The translations under genes were made by a program, and so were the position numbers. From positions 17,883 to 81,882 of the forward strand of contig JAAEAF010006130.1 of NCBI GenBank assembly GCA_011037195.1: a stretch of DNA of 64,000 nucleotides. Direction: 5' to 3'. Below the pieces are notes generated by a model. That model did not search any database and was not told the DNA's origin. It saw nothing but the letters and a program-made list of their open reading frames with translations. Positions 1 through 10,080 of the stretch are shown in pieces. The stretch comes from Triatoma infestans (taxonomy: Eukaryota; Arthropoda; Insecta; Hemiptera; Reduviidae). Numbering within the stretch: the first letter of the stretch is position 1; every line of letters begins with the position of its first letter.

Positions 1-1396
1 ACACTAAAAAGTAAATAGTTAATAAATAAGTTCAATAATCTTGTGAAAATATTTCTATTGAAATGAGAACGCACTATGGAAACTAGATGAACAAAAATAC
101 AAACAACTTACGGTTTTAAGTTTATATTTTCAAATAAAATTCATATCATTGCAATAACAGGTTAATCACTGTCCTCCTATAGTTTTATTTTCATTTGAAT
201 ACTAGTTACGTTTACTGGTTGTTTAATATAATATATATACATATATAACTACTATTTCTAGTTTTATAGAATAATTTAATTTATCAACAATGTTTTCGTG
301 TTGTAAATTTACACATTTACTGCTTTTTCCATGAAAGATAATTTAGTTTATGGCATAGCTTCAATTTGTTCTATCTAAGTTTAGATAAGACTAGATAAAA
401 TTAACTTTTCTCTTTGATAATCCATTTTTCTGTAATACTCAACCATCAACTTGTTTGTTGCTCATTCTTCTATAAGTTGGCGTGATCTACCATTATCTTT
501 TTCCATAAGTCTTTCTACTTGGCAAAGTTTGCAGTGAATCCAAGTTTTACTGACGGTGATCATTCGTTCTTCCTTCTAGGGTTAGTAATGTTAGCAGGAT
601 GGATGGTGGTTGGTGATGAAATGAATAGAATACATGAATTTATATTTTGACGAATTTTTCTGAGCAATAGCATATAGGGTAGATTAACCGAGCGATGAGT
701 ATTGAGTTGATGATTGTTGGTTGCGTGTTGAATGTAGAATGGTAGCGATGGCTGTTGTGAGTCGCTTGACGAGTGATGTGGTTAGTGGCCAAACTTGGTG
801 ATCCTTTTAAGGTGAAATTTGTTGTAACGACTGATGATTATATTTCAAAATTTTTCTGGTGAACGATTTTTATGCCCATCAGATGGTCGGCTTTACTCAA
901 TTTCTCTTATCTCTAGAGACAGATTATAGCTTTGTTTATTAATATAATCTTTACTTCTGTTTATTAAACAACGACAAAATATAAATTTCATAGTGGGAGA
1001 TTAGCGGTTGAAGTTGAATCCCATTTGTCAATACATTCTAGTGAGCATGACAGAGGATGTAATATCCTATTTGTCAATACATTGTAGTTACCGAGAGCTT
1101 GGAGGCTTAGTGGTACCTAGATAGGTTGCTAATAGAATTATTGAGTGCAGTTTTGTATGGCAAATTTGCTGGCGATTGATTCTTTGATTTCATCAATCCT
1201 TCCAAGGTAGTGTGAGCTTTGGTTTATTGGCAAGGTAGTCCATGGTAGCATGGGCAAAACAAACTATTGACGCTACCACAACCTGAAGACAGTGTTTTGC
1301 ATGCAATAGCGGCGGAACCCTGAAAGATATAGTGTTACTAGTATGTTATGTATTATGTGTAACACTCCAACTTCACAAACTCCAACGCATGGTAGA
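1..1396. other. unassigned AT-rich sequence
   Basis: No coding or RNA gene is visible. Two near-identical 17-bp blocks (about 1021-1037 and 1068-1084) form a short direct repeat. A stretch around 590-930 has a patchy resemblance to 33060-33350 and may be an old dispersed repeat. Nothing else could be assigned. Confidence 0.5.
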
Positions 1397-1409
1397 GAAT
1401 ATATTAGTA

Positions 1410-1525
1410 TCAGAGACATTTTCCGTGGTAGCCCCGAAACCGGTCGATGACCACAAAATGAAGCAGGCTACCACGGAAAATGTCTCTGATGCTTTCCAGC
1501 TCTGCAGAACCAACCACCACAACAG
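1410..1525 (+). mobile_element. family E foldback element, copy E1 (internally deleted)
   Basis: This 116-bp insertion is flanked by a perfect 13-bp direct repeat, GAATATATTAGTA, at 1397-1409 and 1526-1538. Its first 22 or so bases (from TCAGAGACATTTTCC) are the reverse complement of an internal segment ending about 37 bp before the 3' end, so the transcript would fold into a hairpin. Compared with E2 (7751-8006) the middle is deleted: the sequence jumps from the 5' arm straight to CCCGAAACCGGTCGATGACC, which is the 3' half of the ribozyme-like fold of E2. The 3' end is CCAACCACCACAACA. There is no coding capacity. The variable target duplication and one-sided inverted 5' end fit a reverse-transcribed (Penelope-like or retrozyme-like) element better than a cut-and-paste MITE, but that is inference. 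Confidence 0.8.
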
Positions 1526-1539
1526 GAATATATTAGTAC

Positions 1540-2920
1540 CCCAAATATGTTAATCCTTACCTTTATTAAGGATAGTTCTTTTGTTGATTCTAGGCTATAC
1601 CAATTCACTAATATTGATTAAAATATTTTCATTTCGATGCTAGCGGTTGCGGAATTTGGAATCATCTATTTTTCTTTTTAATATAATAATAATTCATGTT
1701 TTTATTTCCAGTCTCACAGAAAATTCAAAATATCACTCCAAAGAAGTGTCAGTAATTTAGTGAAATGGCTGCAAACTATATTATATGGTGCGGCAGGTAA
1801 AGCTGGAAACGAGTCGAGTTACGGTAATAATATCCCTTAGGGACGATGAAATGTGGGGTATCTCCAGCATAAGAAGCTAACAAAAGTTTTACCAAATTTA
1901 GATTAAGGTCTGAATTTTATTTACAGCTTCTGTTATTTATAATTGACAATTCCTTTCGATCTCGTTCTTGATAAAAAGGCCTTGATGTTGATAAAGATAA
2001 GATGATGAGACGTTCTTTAATTTTTGATGACAAATTGTTTACTTTTTTCTTTTTTTTTTTTTTTACTTTTAAGTTGAAATATAATTAAATAAATAAAGAT
2101 AAATTTAATATTATTAGATAGATTTCAGATTACTCATCAGCGATAAAATATACAACGCTTTAACTCAATAGATTTGCTATAATTAGACGAAATGGGTACT
2201 ATACATGCAAACTTGACACCAATTATCAAATTCTAGTAGCACAATTAAATCTATAGGAAGCAATTAAATTCATCCAAATGGGAATGTTTAGCTGTGGTAT
2301 AGGGATAGGTTATTGTGGTTGACAGTGTGATTACGTAACGTTTTGTGTGTGTGTGTGTATGTGTTTTGTGTGTTTTGCATGGTGGATGGAGATTTGAATG
2401 GGATGAAAGGATGGGCATTTAAGGTTTCACTAGTAGTAGCCGTATTTATAGCTTGATAGCCAGTATTAGACATTGACCGATTTAACCAACGATTTGACTA
2501 AACAGTATGTTTATACTATCGACTCATTTATATACAAAAAATACCGCTGGAATTAACATCTGTTTATAGATAACATGTACAATATAGAACTAAAATGATT
2601 AAATAAACAATTTATATAGAAACTTATTCATGTTCTAATTAAAACAACATTCAGATTGTTTAATCTGGTTTATTATTTTTTATCTGATGACGATCACTCC
2701 AGACTCAAAATCGGCTAACTAGCTAAATAGTTTAACATATTAATATTAATACAAGAAAATACTCAAGGAAATTGGGTATTTAAGAGGGTTGATGAATAGA
2801 TACTAAATGGACATTTAAATCTAGTTTTTATATCAAAACTTATCTTAAATCATCTACTGAAAAATTTTGAAATTTTTCATTTCTATAGATGGTTTAAGAG
2901 AAGGCACTAGCAACATTTAA
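1540..2920. other. unassigned AT-rich sequence
   Basis: No gene or named repeat is recognised. A short (GT)n tract lies near 2344-2360. Open frames here are short and compositionally biased. Confidence 0.4.
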
Positions 2921-3130
2921 TTTTTCTATTTATGTTTCTGCGATGTAACAAATGTGTATGTTTAAAAATTCTTTCTCCACTTCTTCACGACTTTCTATAT
3001 ATTAAAGCTTTGATAAAGGCAGGAAACTCTGTCGAAACGTTGGCATAATTCAATGTTTTTTCTTGACCAAACCTCACCAAATTTCTTTATAACTTAATTC
3101 ATCAACGGTCAACAAATTCTTTTATATTTA
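2921..3130 (+). repeat. dispersed repeat with ribozyme-like motif, copy 1
   Basis: This segment closely matches 58750-59075. Shared blocks include TTTATGTTTCTGCGATGTAA, a stretch containing AAAAATTCTTTCTC, the block GGAAACTCTGTC-AAACGTTGGCATAATT, and the trailing CATCAACGGTCAACA. At 3009-3043 the order TGATAAA, a GGCAG/CTGTC stem, then GAAACGTTGG resembles a degraded hammerhead core. There is no coding capacity. The family name is unknown to me; a Penelope-like terminal repeat is a reasonable guess. Confidence 0.55.
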
Positions 3131-3343
3131 TATCAAATGTTAGTGCAATAATCTATTTTAATTATTTAAATGTACAATAGTTAATAAAGAAGAAATTAGT
3201 GCAATAGTAAATCAATATATAATAGTTTAAAGATTTTTTTTTTATTGTTGTTTGCAACAGTAAATAGCCATAAGTAAATATGCGTTAGCAATTATAAAAA
3301 GAGAGGAGAAACTATGCAGTGGTAGCACTCCTAATAATTATTG

Positions 3344-3872
3344 TTAATGTTCGTTATCTTCTGTGTTCTTGTTGTTCACAATCTTCTGTGTTATTCCGTG
3401 ATCTTCGGTGAGCAAGTCTCGTGGCTGTTGACGTTTCAGGCGTCGGGAAGGATTGTCAGGGAGGGTTAGGGACGAAAGACCACGGACAAGAGGATTGTGA
3501 TGAGAGGATAAGGACATGTGGAATTTATTGTATCGTGTTTTGACAAAGTCTTGTAGGTAGGGTATGTCTAAGTCTGTGTGGATTGTTTTGTTAGAGACAT
3601 AGTAGGGAGCGTTGACAATGGTTCTAAGGATTTTAGATTGCAGGGACTGGATACTAAAACAGATGGAGGTTGGAACGCTTAGTTGATCCCCACAGTTCAA
3701 TTCCGTAGACCCAAACAGGTTTTAAGATGGCTGTATGGATGAGTCTTTTATTTTGTAGTGTGAGTTTCGATCTGTTGTCCAGGAGGCTTTTGAATATTCT
3801 GAATCGTATGTTCAGTTCTTTTCTTTTGAGTCGTGTATGTGGTACCATGTAAGTTGTTTGTCAATGTAACAG
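3344..3872 (-). pseudogene. Jockey-type LINE reverse transcriptase, C-terminal remnant
   Basis: Minus-strand translation gives the thumb and C-terminal region of a Jockey-clade reverse transcriptase. In order it shows a degraded DKQLTW box, RLKRKELNIRFR, RSKLTLQNKRLIHTAILKPV, YGIELWG, then in another frame SLQSKILRTIVNAPYYVSN and the terminal NPSRRLKRQQPRDLL before a stop at 3344-3346. At least two frameshifts break it, one near 3660-3700 and one near 3850. The catalytic palm (FADD) is absent, so this is a 5'-truncated dead copy. Related pieces lie at 7161-8115 and 40900-41205, in both orientations. The clade call rests on the YGIELWG and RRLKRxxPRDLL signatures. Confidence 0.85.
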
Positions 3873-3894
3873 TTAAAGATATTTAAAAAAAAAC

Positions 3895-3945
3895 AGTGTC
3901 CTGATGAAGGCCCGATCAAGGGTTAAAAAGTTGGGACATGAAAAG
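3895..3945 (+). repeat. hammerhead-like motif, degraded
   Basis: The sequence GTGTCCTGATGAAGGCCCG is followed by AAGGGTTAAAAAGTTGGG. CTGATGA matches the hammerhead box 1 consensus, but the second box (GAAAC) is altered to AAAA, so no active fold is expected. It sits directly upstream of the Jockey remnant at 3344-3872. Confidence 0.35.
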
Positions 3946-4110
3946 GTTTCCTTATGTCATATAACTCCTCCTCCAAAAAACAATAATTTTATCCACTATA
4001 AAGAAAGGAAACGAGGGCAAAAACCAAATATAGAACAGAATTGAAGATCATTAAATACAAGGCGTTCTGTCAAGTACATGGCAGTACTCTGTTTCTTTAA
4101 TATATCAATA

Positions 4111-4240
4111 GGGAAGGGAATAGCTAAGTGGTTAGCGTACTGGACTCCCACGCGGAGGACCCGCGTTTGAGACCAGCTGTACTACCCTTAGATTTTTTCT
4201 TCCAAGGAGCCTCTACAGCTCACTGATCGGTGATGGACAG
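4111..4240 (+). repeat. tRNA-headed SINE S1, 3'-truncated
   Basis: It begins GGGAAGGGAATAGCTAAGTG, with a box-A-like TAGCTAAGTGG followed by a degraded box B (GTTTGAGACC). The family body follows: a T-rich linker, CTTCCAAGGAGCCTCTACAG, and CTCACTGATCGGTGATGG. The copy ends after GATGGACAG, so the distal hairpin and 3' tail are missing. Other copies lie at 16694-16885, 19502-19737, 40569-40730 and 43505-43728. Confidence 0.8.
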
Positions 4241-6520
4241 GTTTATGTTTTTTGGTTGGCAAATTAAAATTTTGAAATGCTGTTTTAATAGGATTTTTAT
4301 TTGGAACTTTTTTCAAAAAAATTGATGTTCTGGAAGTTCTGGAGGTCTGTGTGTTAGTTAGGCTGGCATTAAACACTTTGTTAAAAGTGATAGGCAGAGG
4401 GTGCTGCCATACAATGTAGTCACATTCAGTTAAACCATATCCCTAAAAAACCAAGTACAATCCCCAATCATCTTTAATTACATATAATCCAATCACATTA
4501 TAACGTTTAAGAATAATTAGATTTGTAATTATTCCATTAGGATGAAATCGTGTAATTGTTTCATATAGGCATTTGGTTTGTATCCAGAATCTAGAAATAT
4601 GCAGGTACCCTGCAGCTGTGGCCATTACGAGGTCATGCAATCACTCTTCAAGAACATTTCTCGAAACTATCCTAAGTGCATAGGTAAACAATTTTAGGAT
4701 TATCCTTAAGCCTCTATGAGTGAAGTAAATTAAAGTAATACTTATAAACTACTGCGTCCAACACAGGTCCTGCACAAAGGCAAAATTGTAAATATATTTT
4801 ATTACAACTTATTCATATTAATTCTCAATTAAAATAAAAGGCTAAGACTGAAAATACATAGAAATGTATTTTAAGAAATGTGTTATTTTTCCTTCTAATC
4901 CTGTTGGCTTCGCAGGTTTTTTTTCTGATTAAACGTATGGAGACTAAATCTTTTATGTAAAGTAAAAGAGAAATTACCATAAGATTAGATTATATTAGAA
5001 CATGGGGTGGAGGACTCTTTCCCCAAGCTCTGTAGCCAATTAGATGCTTATTGTGCTTGTTCCTGTGAGTCTAGTACAAGAAACCTAACCTGTTCATGAG
5101 GTTAAGGACTTTCCCTAACAGCTCTCTTTGCGCTATTAATGGTCTCAATGTGCCGAATCGATCGCAACACAATCTAACAACAGGCGAGAGGCCGTTTTCT
5201 CCTTCTCCTCCTCCTCATCGCAAAGATTCTAAGCTAATTAACCCCACCTTGTGTTTCTTAAACCTAACATACCCCGTGAAAAGATACCTTCGGTTCCTAC
5301 TTAAACAGAGAGACTCTTTAGTTATTTTCTTACACAGCTTTGACATCATCATCTTGCTGTGTTTGGCTTATGGACTTGTTTTTCAGAGTTTGTCGTGTTT
5401 TCTCTAGAGCCAAACTCTAAGAGAAGCGCCCTTTGTCCCGTTGGTAATCCCTAGGTCGGCTTTGTCGTTGCCTCCCATGTCTCAGCAACTATTCCAGCCG
5501 AACTTTATTGTGCCAGGATAGTTGTGTCAGGGAATCTCTACACTCACAAACCAGAAATGATGTGGTTATGAGGGCAGTAAGGTCTTTAAATGTAGTCTGG
5601 CTATTCGAAAAGTTGAGAATCTCCCAGCTTTTCTCAGCACAGATCTTCGGCCTGGAATACTGTGGAATAATGCCAAAAGGCTTCTCTATGAGTACTTCCG
5701 GCTTCACTCCGTCTATACAAGCCTCTAGATTTCTTGTAACCTTCCGGTAAACTAATCTAATGTTTTAGCTAATCCTAAGATGAGCTTTAGTTGCTTGCAA
5801 GTTTTGTAGCTATGAAAATCTCTAATTAGTGGTTTTATGTGTTTATTAATATAATTAGGTTAGCCACTTAAGGTTGACAATTTATATTATACAAAGCAAA
5901 ATAAGAGATTTACTTACAATATTATGTTAGCATCTGTACTTCATCTTCAATCCTCTTTGTAGCATATATATATATATATATATCAAAGGAAAAAGAACGA
6001 GAAGAAGGGATGAAAGATTACCTTCAGAGGGATTACCTCCTTGCCTGTCTGTTCTACTTTGTAACAACATATCTCTCCCCACCTCTATCATTTCCAACCT
6101 CATAACCCTCCACTCATTCTTAGCGCCTGTTGTACATGTGGGACAAGATGGAAAAAAGGAGGCGGCTGATCTCAAATACCTTTTTAAAAATTCACACCCC
6201 TTTTTTTTCTACATCTTTTCTTTTTTTCTTTTTTTAGAGGCAAGCGGATATAGGTTACTTCACTGTGTGTAAAGTTTTACACATATGCTTTGTATTATCC
6301 TTCCACTTTCGTTGGATATTCATGAGGCAAATTTTCTATTTCCTACGTATTATTTTTTATATAGGTATAAACACGAATATTAAAAGAACACAATATGTTA
6401 TAAAATACAATAGATGTCCTTTTAAATTATAGCACATCAGATATATACATATACATTTTTATAGACAAATTTTGACATCAAGTTATTTAATTGCTGTCTT
6501 TTAGCAAGAGACGTTGGTTT
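4241..6520. other. unassigned sequence
   Basis: The segment 5040-5760 is less AT-rich than its surroundings and holds overlapping short open frames on both strands (for example 5508-5750 plus, 5489-5707 minus), but I recognise no domain, and similar-length frames on both strands argue against a gene. A (TA)n tract is at 5962-5983. Otherwise nothing is recognisable. Confidence 0.4.
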
Positions 6521-6524
6521 TTTT

Positions 6525-6739
6525 TCAGTTACTCCTATTTTTTTACGATTGCGATCCTGTCAACTTTCATCAGAAATTGAATTTCACCGGAAGTATATGT
6601 TTTAGCGTCCCCCCTCCCCCTGGATTAGGGAAAAAAGTTTTTAGGGAATGGTCTATACATATAATATGTGTGTGTGTGTCTTTTGATCCAAATATCTCAA
6701 AAACGAAAGATCGCAGGATGTTCACACATCGGTATTCCG
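6525..6739 (+). repeat. family X element, left part (interrupted copy)
   Basis: Family X landmarks appear in order: a left end near CAGTTACTCCTA, TTTCACCGGAAGTATATG, a block matching CCCCTGAGTCC, a GTGTGTGTGT tract, ATCTCAAAAACGAAAGATCG and TATTCCG. The copy is then cut by the inverted-repeat element at 6740-8288 and resumes at 8289. Confidence 0.75.
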
Positions 6740-7160
6740 AACTGCAAGAGATCTCGAGGAGCTGTCAATGAAAATTACACTTTTTTTTTAAAAAAAAAAA
6801 ACTTTTCCAACGTTTCGTCAAATTTATTGCCTTCTTCAGGGATAATATAAAAAAAAAAAAAAAATGTTAATCGGGGTTACATATAAGCAACTCTTTTTGT
6901 CATTATCAAGTTTTGTTTATAGTATATATTTTGTGTTTAGTGTGTTTAATGAAAATTATAAAATGTAACCCCGATTTTTTTTTAATTTATTAATTTATTT
7001 TGCAACTTTATACAATGTACAACAAGCAAAAGTGATGAATGCGTAATTTGTGTACATATATATATATTAGTCTAAATATACATATGTACATGTTACTTGA
7101 GAGATATGAACGACGACCATATCCAGTGATGGAAGCCGTTAGTTTGCCACTATGGCAAGC

Positions 7161-7739
7161 TTACACAGCAGCTACTCTAGGAGGTCGATGTTGTACGTTA
7201 AGATGGTCGCGTGGCCACCGCCGCTTCAGCCTCTCCGACAAGGATTTTTGGCCAGTGTTCTGGTGGACATATTCTGGATCAGAGGATTATGGTGATAATT
7301 TTGTTTGGAGTGAAATTTTATGTAACGAAATTGGGCTAGCTCTGACATGAATGGAATGTTAAGGTCGGAGTGGATTGTGTGGTTGGAGACGTAGAAGCGA
7401 GCATCAACTACTGTTCTTAGGATCTTAGATTGTAGAATTTGAAGTCGGTTAAGGTTGGATTGTTTTACGGTGCCGTAGAGTTCTATGCCGTATGTCCAAA
7501 TGGGGGATAAAAGAGCTGTGTATAGCATTTTCTTGTTCCTTAAAGTCAGTTTTGAACGTTTGTCAAATAGTCGTTTTAGCATTTTATACCTTAAGTTGCG
7601 GCCAATTCGTTTCAGTCTGGTATGAAGGTTCCATGTTAGTCGTTTGTCAAGAAATAATCCGAGATATCGTATTTGGTTCGCAATGGGAAGGATAACATTA
7701 TTAAAGTAAAGAGGAGGAAGAGTTTTTTTTTGTTTAAAG
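7161..7739 (-). pseudogene. Jockey reverse transcriptase, thumb and C-terminus
   Basis: Translation shows IRYLGLFLDKRLTWNLHTR, RSKLTLRNKKMLYTALLSP, WTYGIELYGTVKQSNLNRL, SKILRTVVDARFYVSNHTIH and a C-terminal NPCRRLKRRWPRDHL before a stop at 7161-7163. A one-base shift near 7226-7232 separates NPCRRG from the continuing RLKRRWPRDHL. A homopolymer A run near 7722-7731 also changes frame relative to the upstream part at 8018-8115 (ending ELKSK). Family signature and length match the last 190 or so residues of Jockey ORF2. No catalytic motif is retained. Confidence 0.85.
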
Positions 7740-7750
7740 TGAATACTATG

Positions 7751-8006
7751 ATCAGAGACATTTTCCGTGATAACCTGCTTCATTTTGTGGTTATCGACCG
7801 GTTTCGGGCGTGTTTTTAAAAATACGTCTCAGTTAGTGTGAAACTAAGTTTGCTCTGTGCGAGTCTGTGTTGTTACACTGTCTAAAAAACGCATCCTGAA
7901 GATGGGCGAACGCCCGAAACCGGTCGATGACCACAAAATGAAGCAGGCTACCACGGAAAATGTCTCTGATGCTTTCCACCTCTGCGGAACCAACCACCAA
8001 AACAAA
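7751..8006 (+). mobile_element. family E element, copy E2 (longest copy)
   Basis: This 256-bp insertion in the Jockey relic is flanked by 11-bp repeats TGAATACTATG (7740-7750) and TGAATATTATG (8007-8017), one mismatch. The 5' arm (about 7751-7810) is the reverse complement of 7911-7970 over about 60 bp. The distal 36 bp (TCTGCGGAACCAACCACC and on) lies outside the inverted repeat and is shared by E1 and E3. Between the arms lies a spacer and then the ribozyme-like fold at 7892-7929. There is no coding capacity. Removing the element restores the Jockey reading order from ELKSK to the FTLNKKK region, which proves that it was inserted. Confidence 0.85.
7892..7929 (+). ncRNA. hammerhead ribozyme-like fold (type I, minimal stem III)
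   Basis: Read as RNA: stem I strand CATC (7892-7895); box CTGAAGA (7896-7902), matching CUGANGA; one extra T; stem II GGGCG/CGCCC with an AA loop (7904-7915); box GAAA (7916-7919); a tiny stem III formed by A7919-T7924 and C7920-G7923; the cleavage triplet GTC (7923-7925); and stem I strand GATG (7926-7929), perfectly pairing with CATC. All hammerhead core elements are therefore present in the right order. Deviations are the unpaired T after box 1 and the two-base-pair stem III with a 2-nt loop. Very short stem III is known from newt satellite and Penelope-associated hammerheads (from memory). Activity is not shown. Confidence 0.55.
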
Positions 8007-8288
8007 TGAATATTATGAGTTTGGATTTAAGTTCGTTCACTTTAATCCTCCACTGGCGGAGCCAAGATTCAAGAATATGAAGATGAGATTGTAGAGCACA
8101 AGTTGCCATGACGGGATGTAACCCCGATTAACATCATTTTCTTTTAATTTTATCCCCTGAAGAAGGCAATAAATTTGTCGAAACGTTGGAAAACTTTTTT
8201 TTAAAAAAAGTGTAATTTTCTTTGACGCTCCTCGAGATCATCTCTTGCAGTTATTAATAGATCGATCGAGAATCTTTATTATCATCGT

Positions 8289-8600
8289 TATTCCGTTTAC
8301 ATATTATCACCGCATCAGACAATAAAGTTTCGGCCAAACTCCATTCACTGAAAGTGCGACTTTACTGAATGGTTTTTTTCCAGGTTTTAAAAGGTTGTAA
8401 CAGATTTTCTTTGAACTTCGTATATTACGTAACTACACACAAATACCTATTACTTTTATTAGAAAAATTTTCGGAGAACAATTTATTTTTGGAGGGGGTT
8501 CTTGTGGAAACGGTAATATTATGGTTACCTGTAAAGCACCACAATGCAAATTTTAGTGGGAGTGAGAGAAAGAGAGGGAAAACACAGCTTACAATGTTCT
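8289..8600 (+). repeat. family X element, right continuation
   Basis: The interrupted X copy continues with TATTCCGTTTACATATTATC, the equivalent of the family's GGTATCACCATGG block, then GAAAGTGCGACTTTACTGAA, a TTTTCTTTGAACTT block, and the GGAGGGGGTTCTTGTGG block. It lacks the terminal hairpin end. Confidence 0.65.
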
Positions 8601-10008
8601 ATTGTTACATTCAGATTAAGTCCTCAAAACTAACAACTTAATCCCCATCCCTTCATTCATGTATGTATCATGTATATTTTATAAGTCATCTAGTGAATAT
8701 TGCACTTTTGAAGGAATATTTATCATTTAGCATAGTAATACTTGCAATGAAAGTCGTATGCGTATTTCATAACCTGATTATTGTTTATTTCTTTTTTAAA
8801 ATTTCTGGACAAAATATGTATTTCGCTGTGAACCATGGTCAATAATAATCCATTTGAAAGGAATATTTAGATCAATTAAAATTCTCTTTATTGCACTATC
8901 TCTGATAATAAATATTAACTAGGACATGAAAACCACATTATACCAGTTTTGTGTCTATAATGAAGGATTCATTTGGATCGATTTTACCCTGTATTTTCTT
9001 GTTATTGTGACATGCACATCGAGCATTCTGTTCTCTATTCTAAACCCCCAACCTTGCCTCAGCATATTTTGCAATACAATGTGAGTAATCTGATTGAACG
9101 TTTGGGAGAAACAAGTGATTTTAATGTGTGTGGAAATTATATTATGGACATCGCATATTTGTGGTATTGTGTGTGTGTGTGTGTGTGTTGTATGTCCTGT
9201 GTTTTGAATCTTCGTGATATTGTATTCTGTGTTTTAGATTTCAATACTAAAGTAAAAACAATACACATGGTTTATGAATGTTCAATCATTTACAAAACAC
9301 GAAAATTTTGATCAAATCAAATCCGTGTATCAAATCTATTCAGTATATTAATAATTATTAAGATTAAATATAATTTATTGATACATTTTGAGTCCCCGCC
9401 CCCCCACACTTTGCATTTTTTAAAAGAAATTCAAATCTAAAGAATTTAATGAAATGTATAGGCAATTTTTTTAAAAAAAAAATTACTTCAAACAATAATA
9501 TACTTTGTTAAAATTTTTGTTCAAAATATTTCGTTTAAAATTTCAATGAATTGTGATTGATTGCCATCTTTGTTTTTTACTTGTAAACAGTTACTTGTTA
9601 GTAGGTGATGATTTGTAAAGAGCATTCTATCCCATTAATCACTAAAATTCAAATGTGGCATAATTAATGACAACCAATGGAAAATTATTAAACTGCTTTC
9701 TATTGTTGCTTAAAAAAAATAAATGAAATAAATTGGAACAATTTTTCGAAATTAAAGTTTATTGCCACATAAATTTATGTATTCTATTGTCGTAAATAAG
9801 AAATAATTATTTTTCATAATTAAGTGTGAATATAATTGAAGTATAATATATGTGTAAATGAAGAAATATGAATACTTCGCCAAGAAAGATGAGTACTTGG
9901 CGGAAGCGTTATATTGGGTTGCTAGGGAAACGTTGTTTTCAGGATTCCGTTCAAAAAGGCTTTTTTCAAAAACCGTACAGTTCCATCAACTTATTTTTTA
10001 TTATAATT
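8601..10008. other. unassigned AT-rich sequence
   Basis: A (GT)n tract lies near 9169-9188 and a poly(C) tract near 9398-9405. No domain or known repeat is recognised in the short open frames. Confidence 0.4.
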
Positions 10009-10080
10009 TAAGGCGCTTCCACATCTATTTTCATTGGCGCCCGGAGCCTTTTCAGTGCACTGCCGGCCTCAGGACAGTGA
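10009..10080 (-). repeat. SINE S1, 3' tail fragment
   Basis: The plus strand reads GGCGCTTCCACATCTATTTT, then GGCGCCCGGAGCC, CAGTGCACTGCCGGCCTC and GGACAGTG. This matches the reverse complement of the S1 tail. The tRNA-like head is missing. Confidence 0.7.

Larger units (their letters stand above)
6977..8115 (-). mobile_element. Jockey-type LINE, 5'-truncated, with target duplication
   Basis: The copy is flanked by a perfect 14-bp direct repeat, ATGTAACCCCGATT, at 6963-6976 and 8116-8129. On the minus strand it reads from the 5' truncation at 8115 to an A-rich 3' end at about 6977-7005. The coding relic starts with a region preceding the thumb (LQSHLHILESWLRQWRIKVN), is interrupted by the family E insertion at 7751-8006, and continues with the thumb. 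Only the last third of the reverse transcriptase remains and the catalytic residues are missing. The copy sits inside the right arm of element F. Confidence 0.85.
6740..8288. mobile_element. inverted-repeat (foldback) element F, carrying nested insertions
   Basis: The element is flanked by TATTCCG (6733-6739 and 8289-8295) inside a family X copy. The left arm, 6740-6892, starts AACTGCAAGAGAT and is the reverse complement of the right side ending CTTGCAGTT at 8252, over about 150 bp with few mismatches. Both arms carry the sequence CTGAAGAAGGCAATAAATTT followed by a GAAACGTTGG box, which resembles a hammerhead core without a usable cleavage triplet. A 36-bp extension (8253-8288) follows the right arm only. 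Without the nested Jockey insertion (6977-8115) the element would be roughly 0.4 kb. It has no coding sequence of its own. An asymmetric foldback with a ribozyme-like box suggests a Penelope-like derivative. Confidence 0.65.

Noticed and set aside
4111..4185. Possible functional tRNA gene
   Set aside because: Box-A- and box-B-like motifs are present, but the sequence cannot form a normal cloverleaf and continues into a SINE body shared by many copies.
5096..5750. Possible small host gene (103 and 80 residues)
   Set aside because: Open frames of similar length exist on both strands, with no domain, splice pattern or codon signature I can defend.
7039..7350. 103-residue plus-strand open frame
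   Set aside because: It overlaps the minus-strand Jockey C-terminus; no domain and no independent support.
8163..8196. Hammerhead-like motif in element F as an active ribozyme
   Set aside because: Box 1 and GAAAC are present with a paired stem II, but there is no GTC-type triplet positioned after stem III and no stem I pairing, so activity is unlikely.
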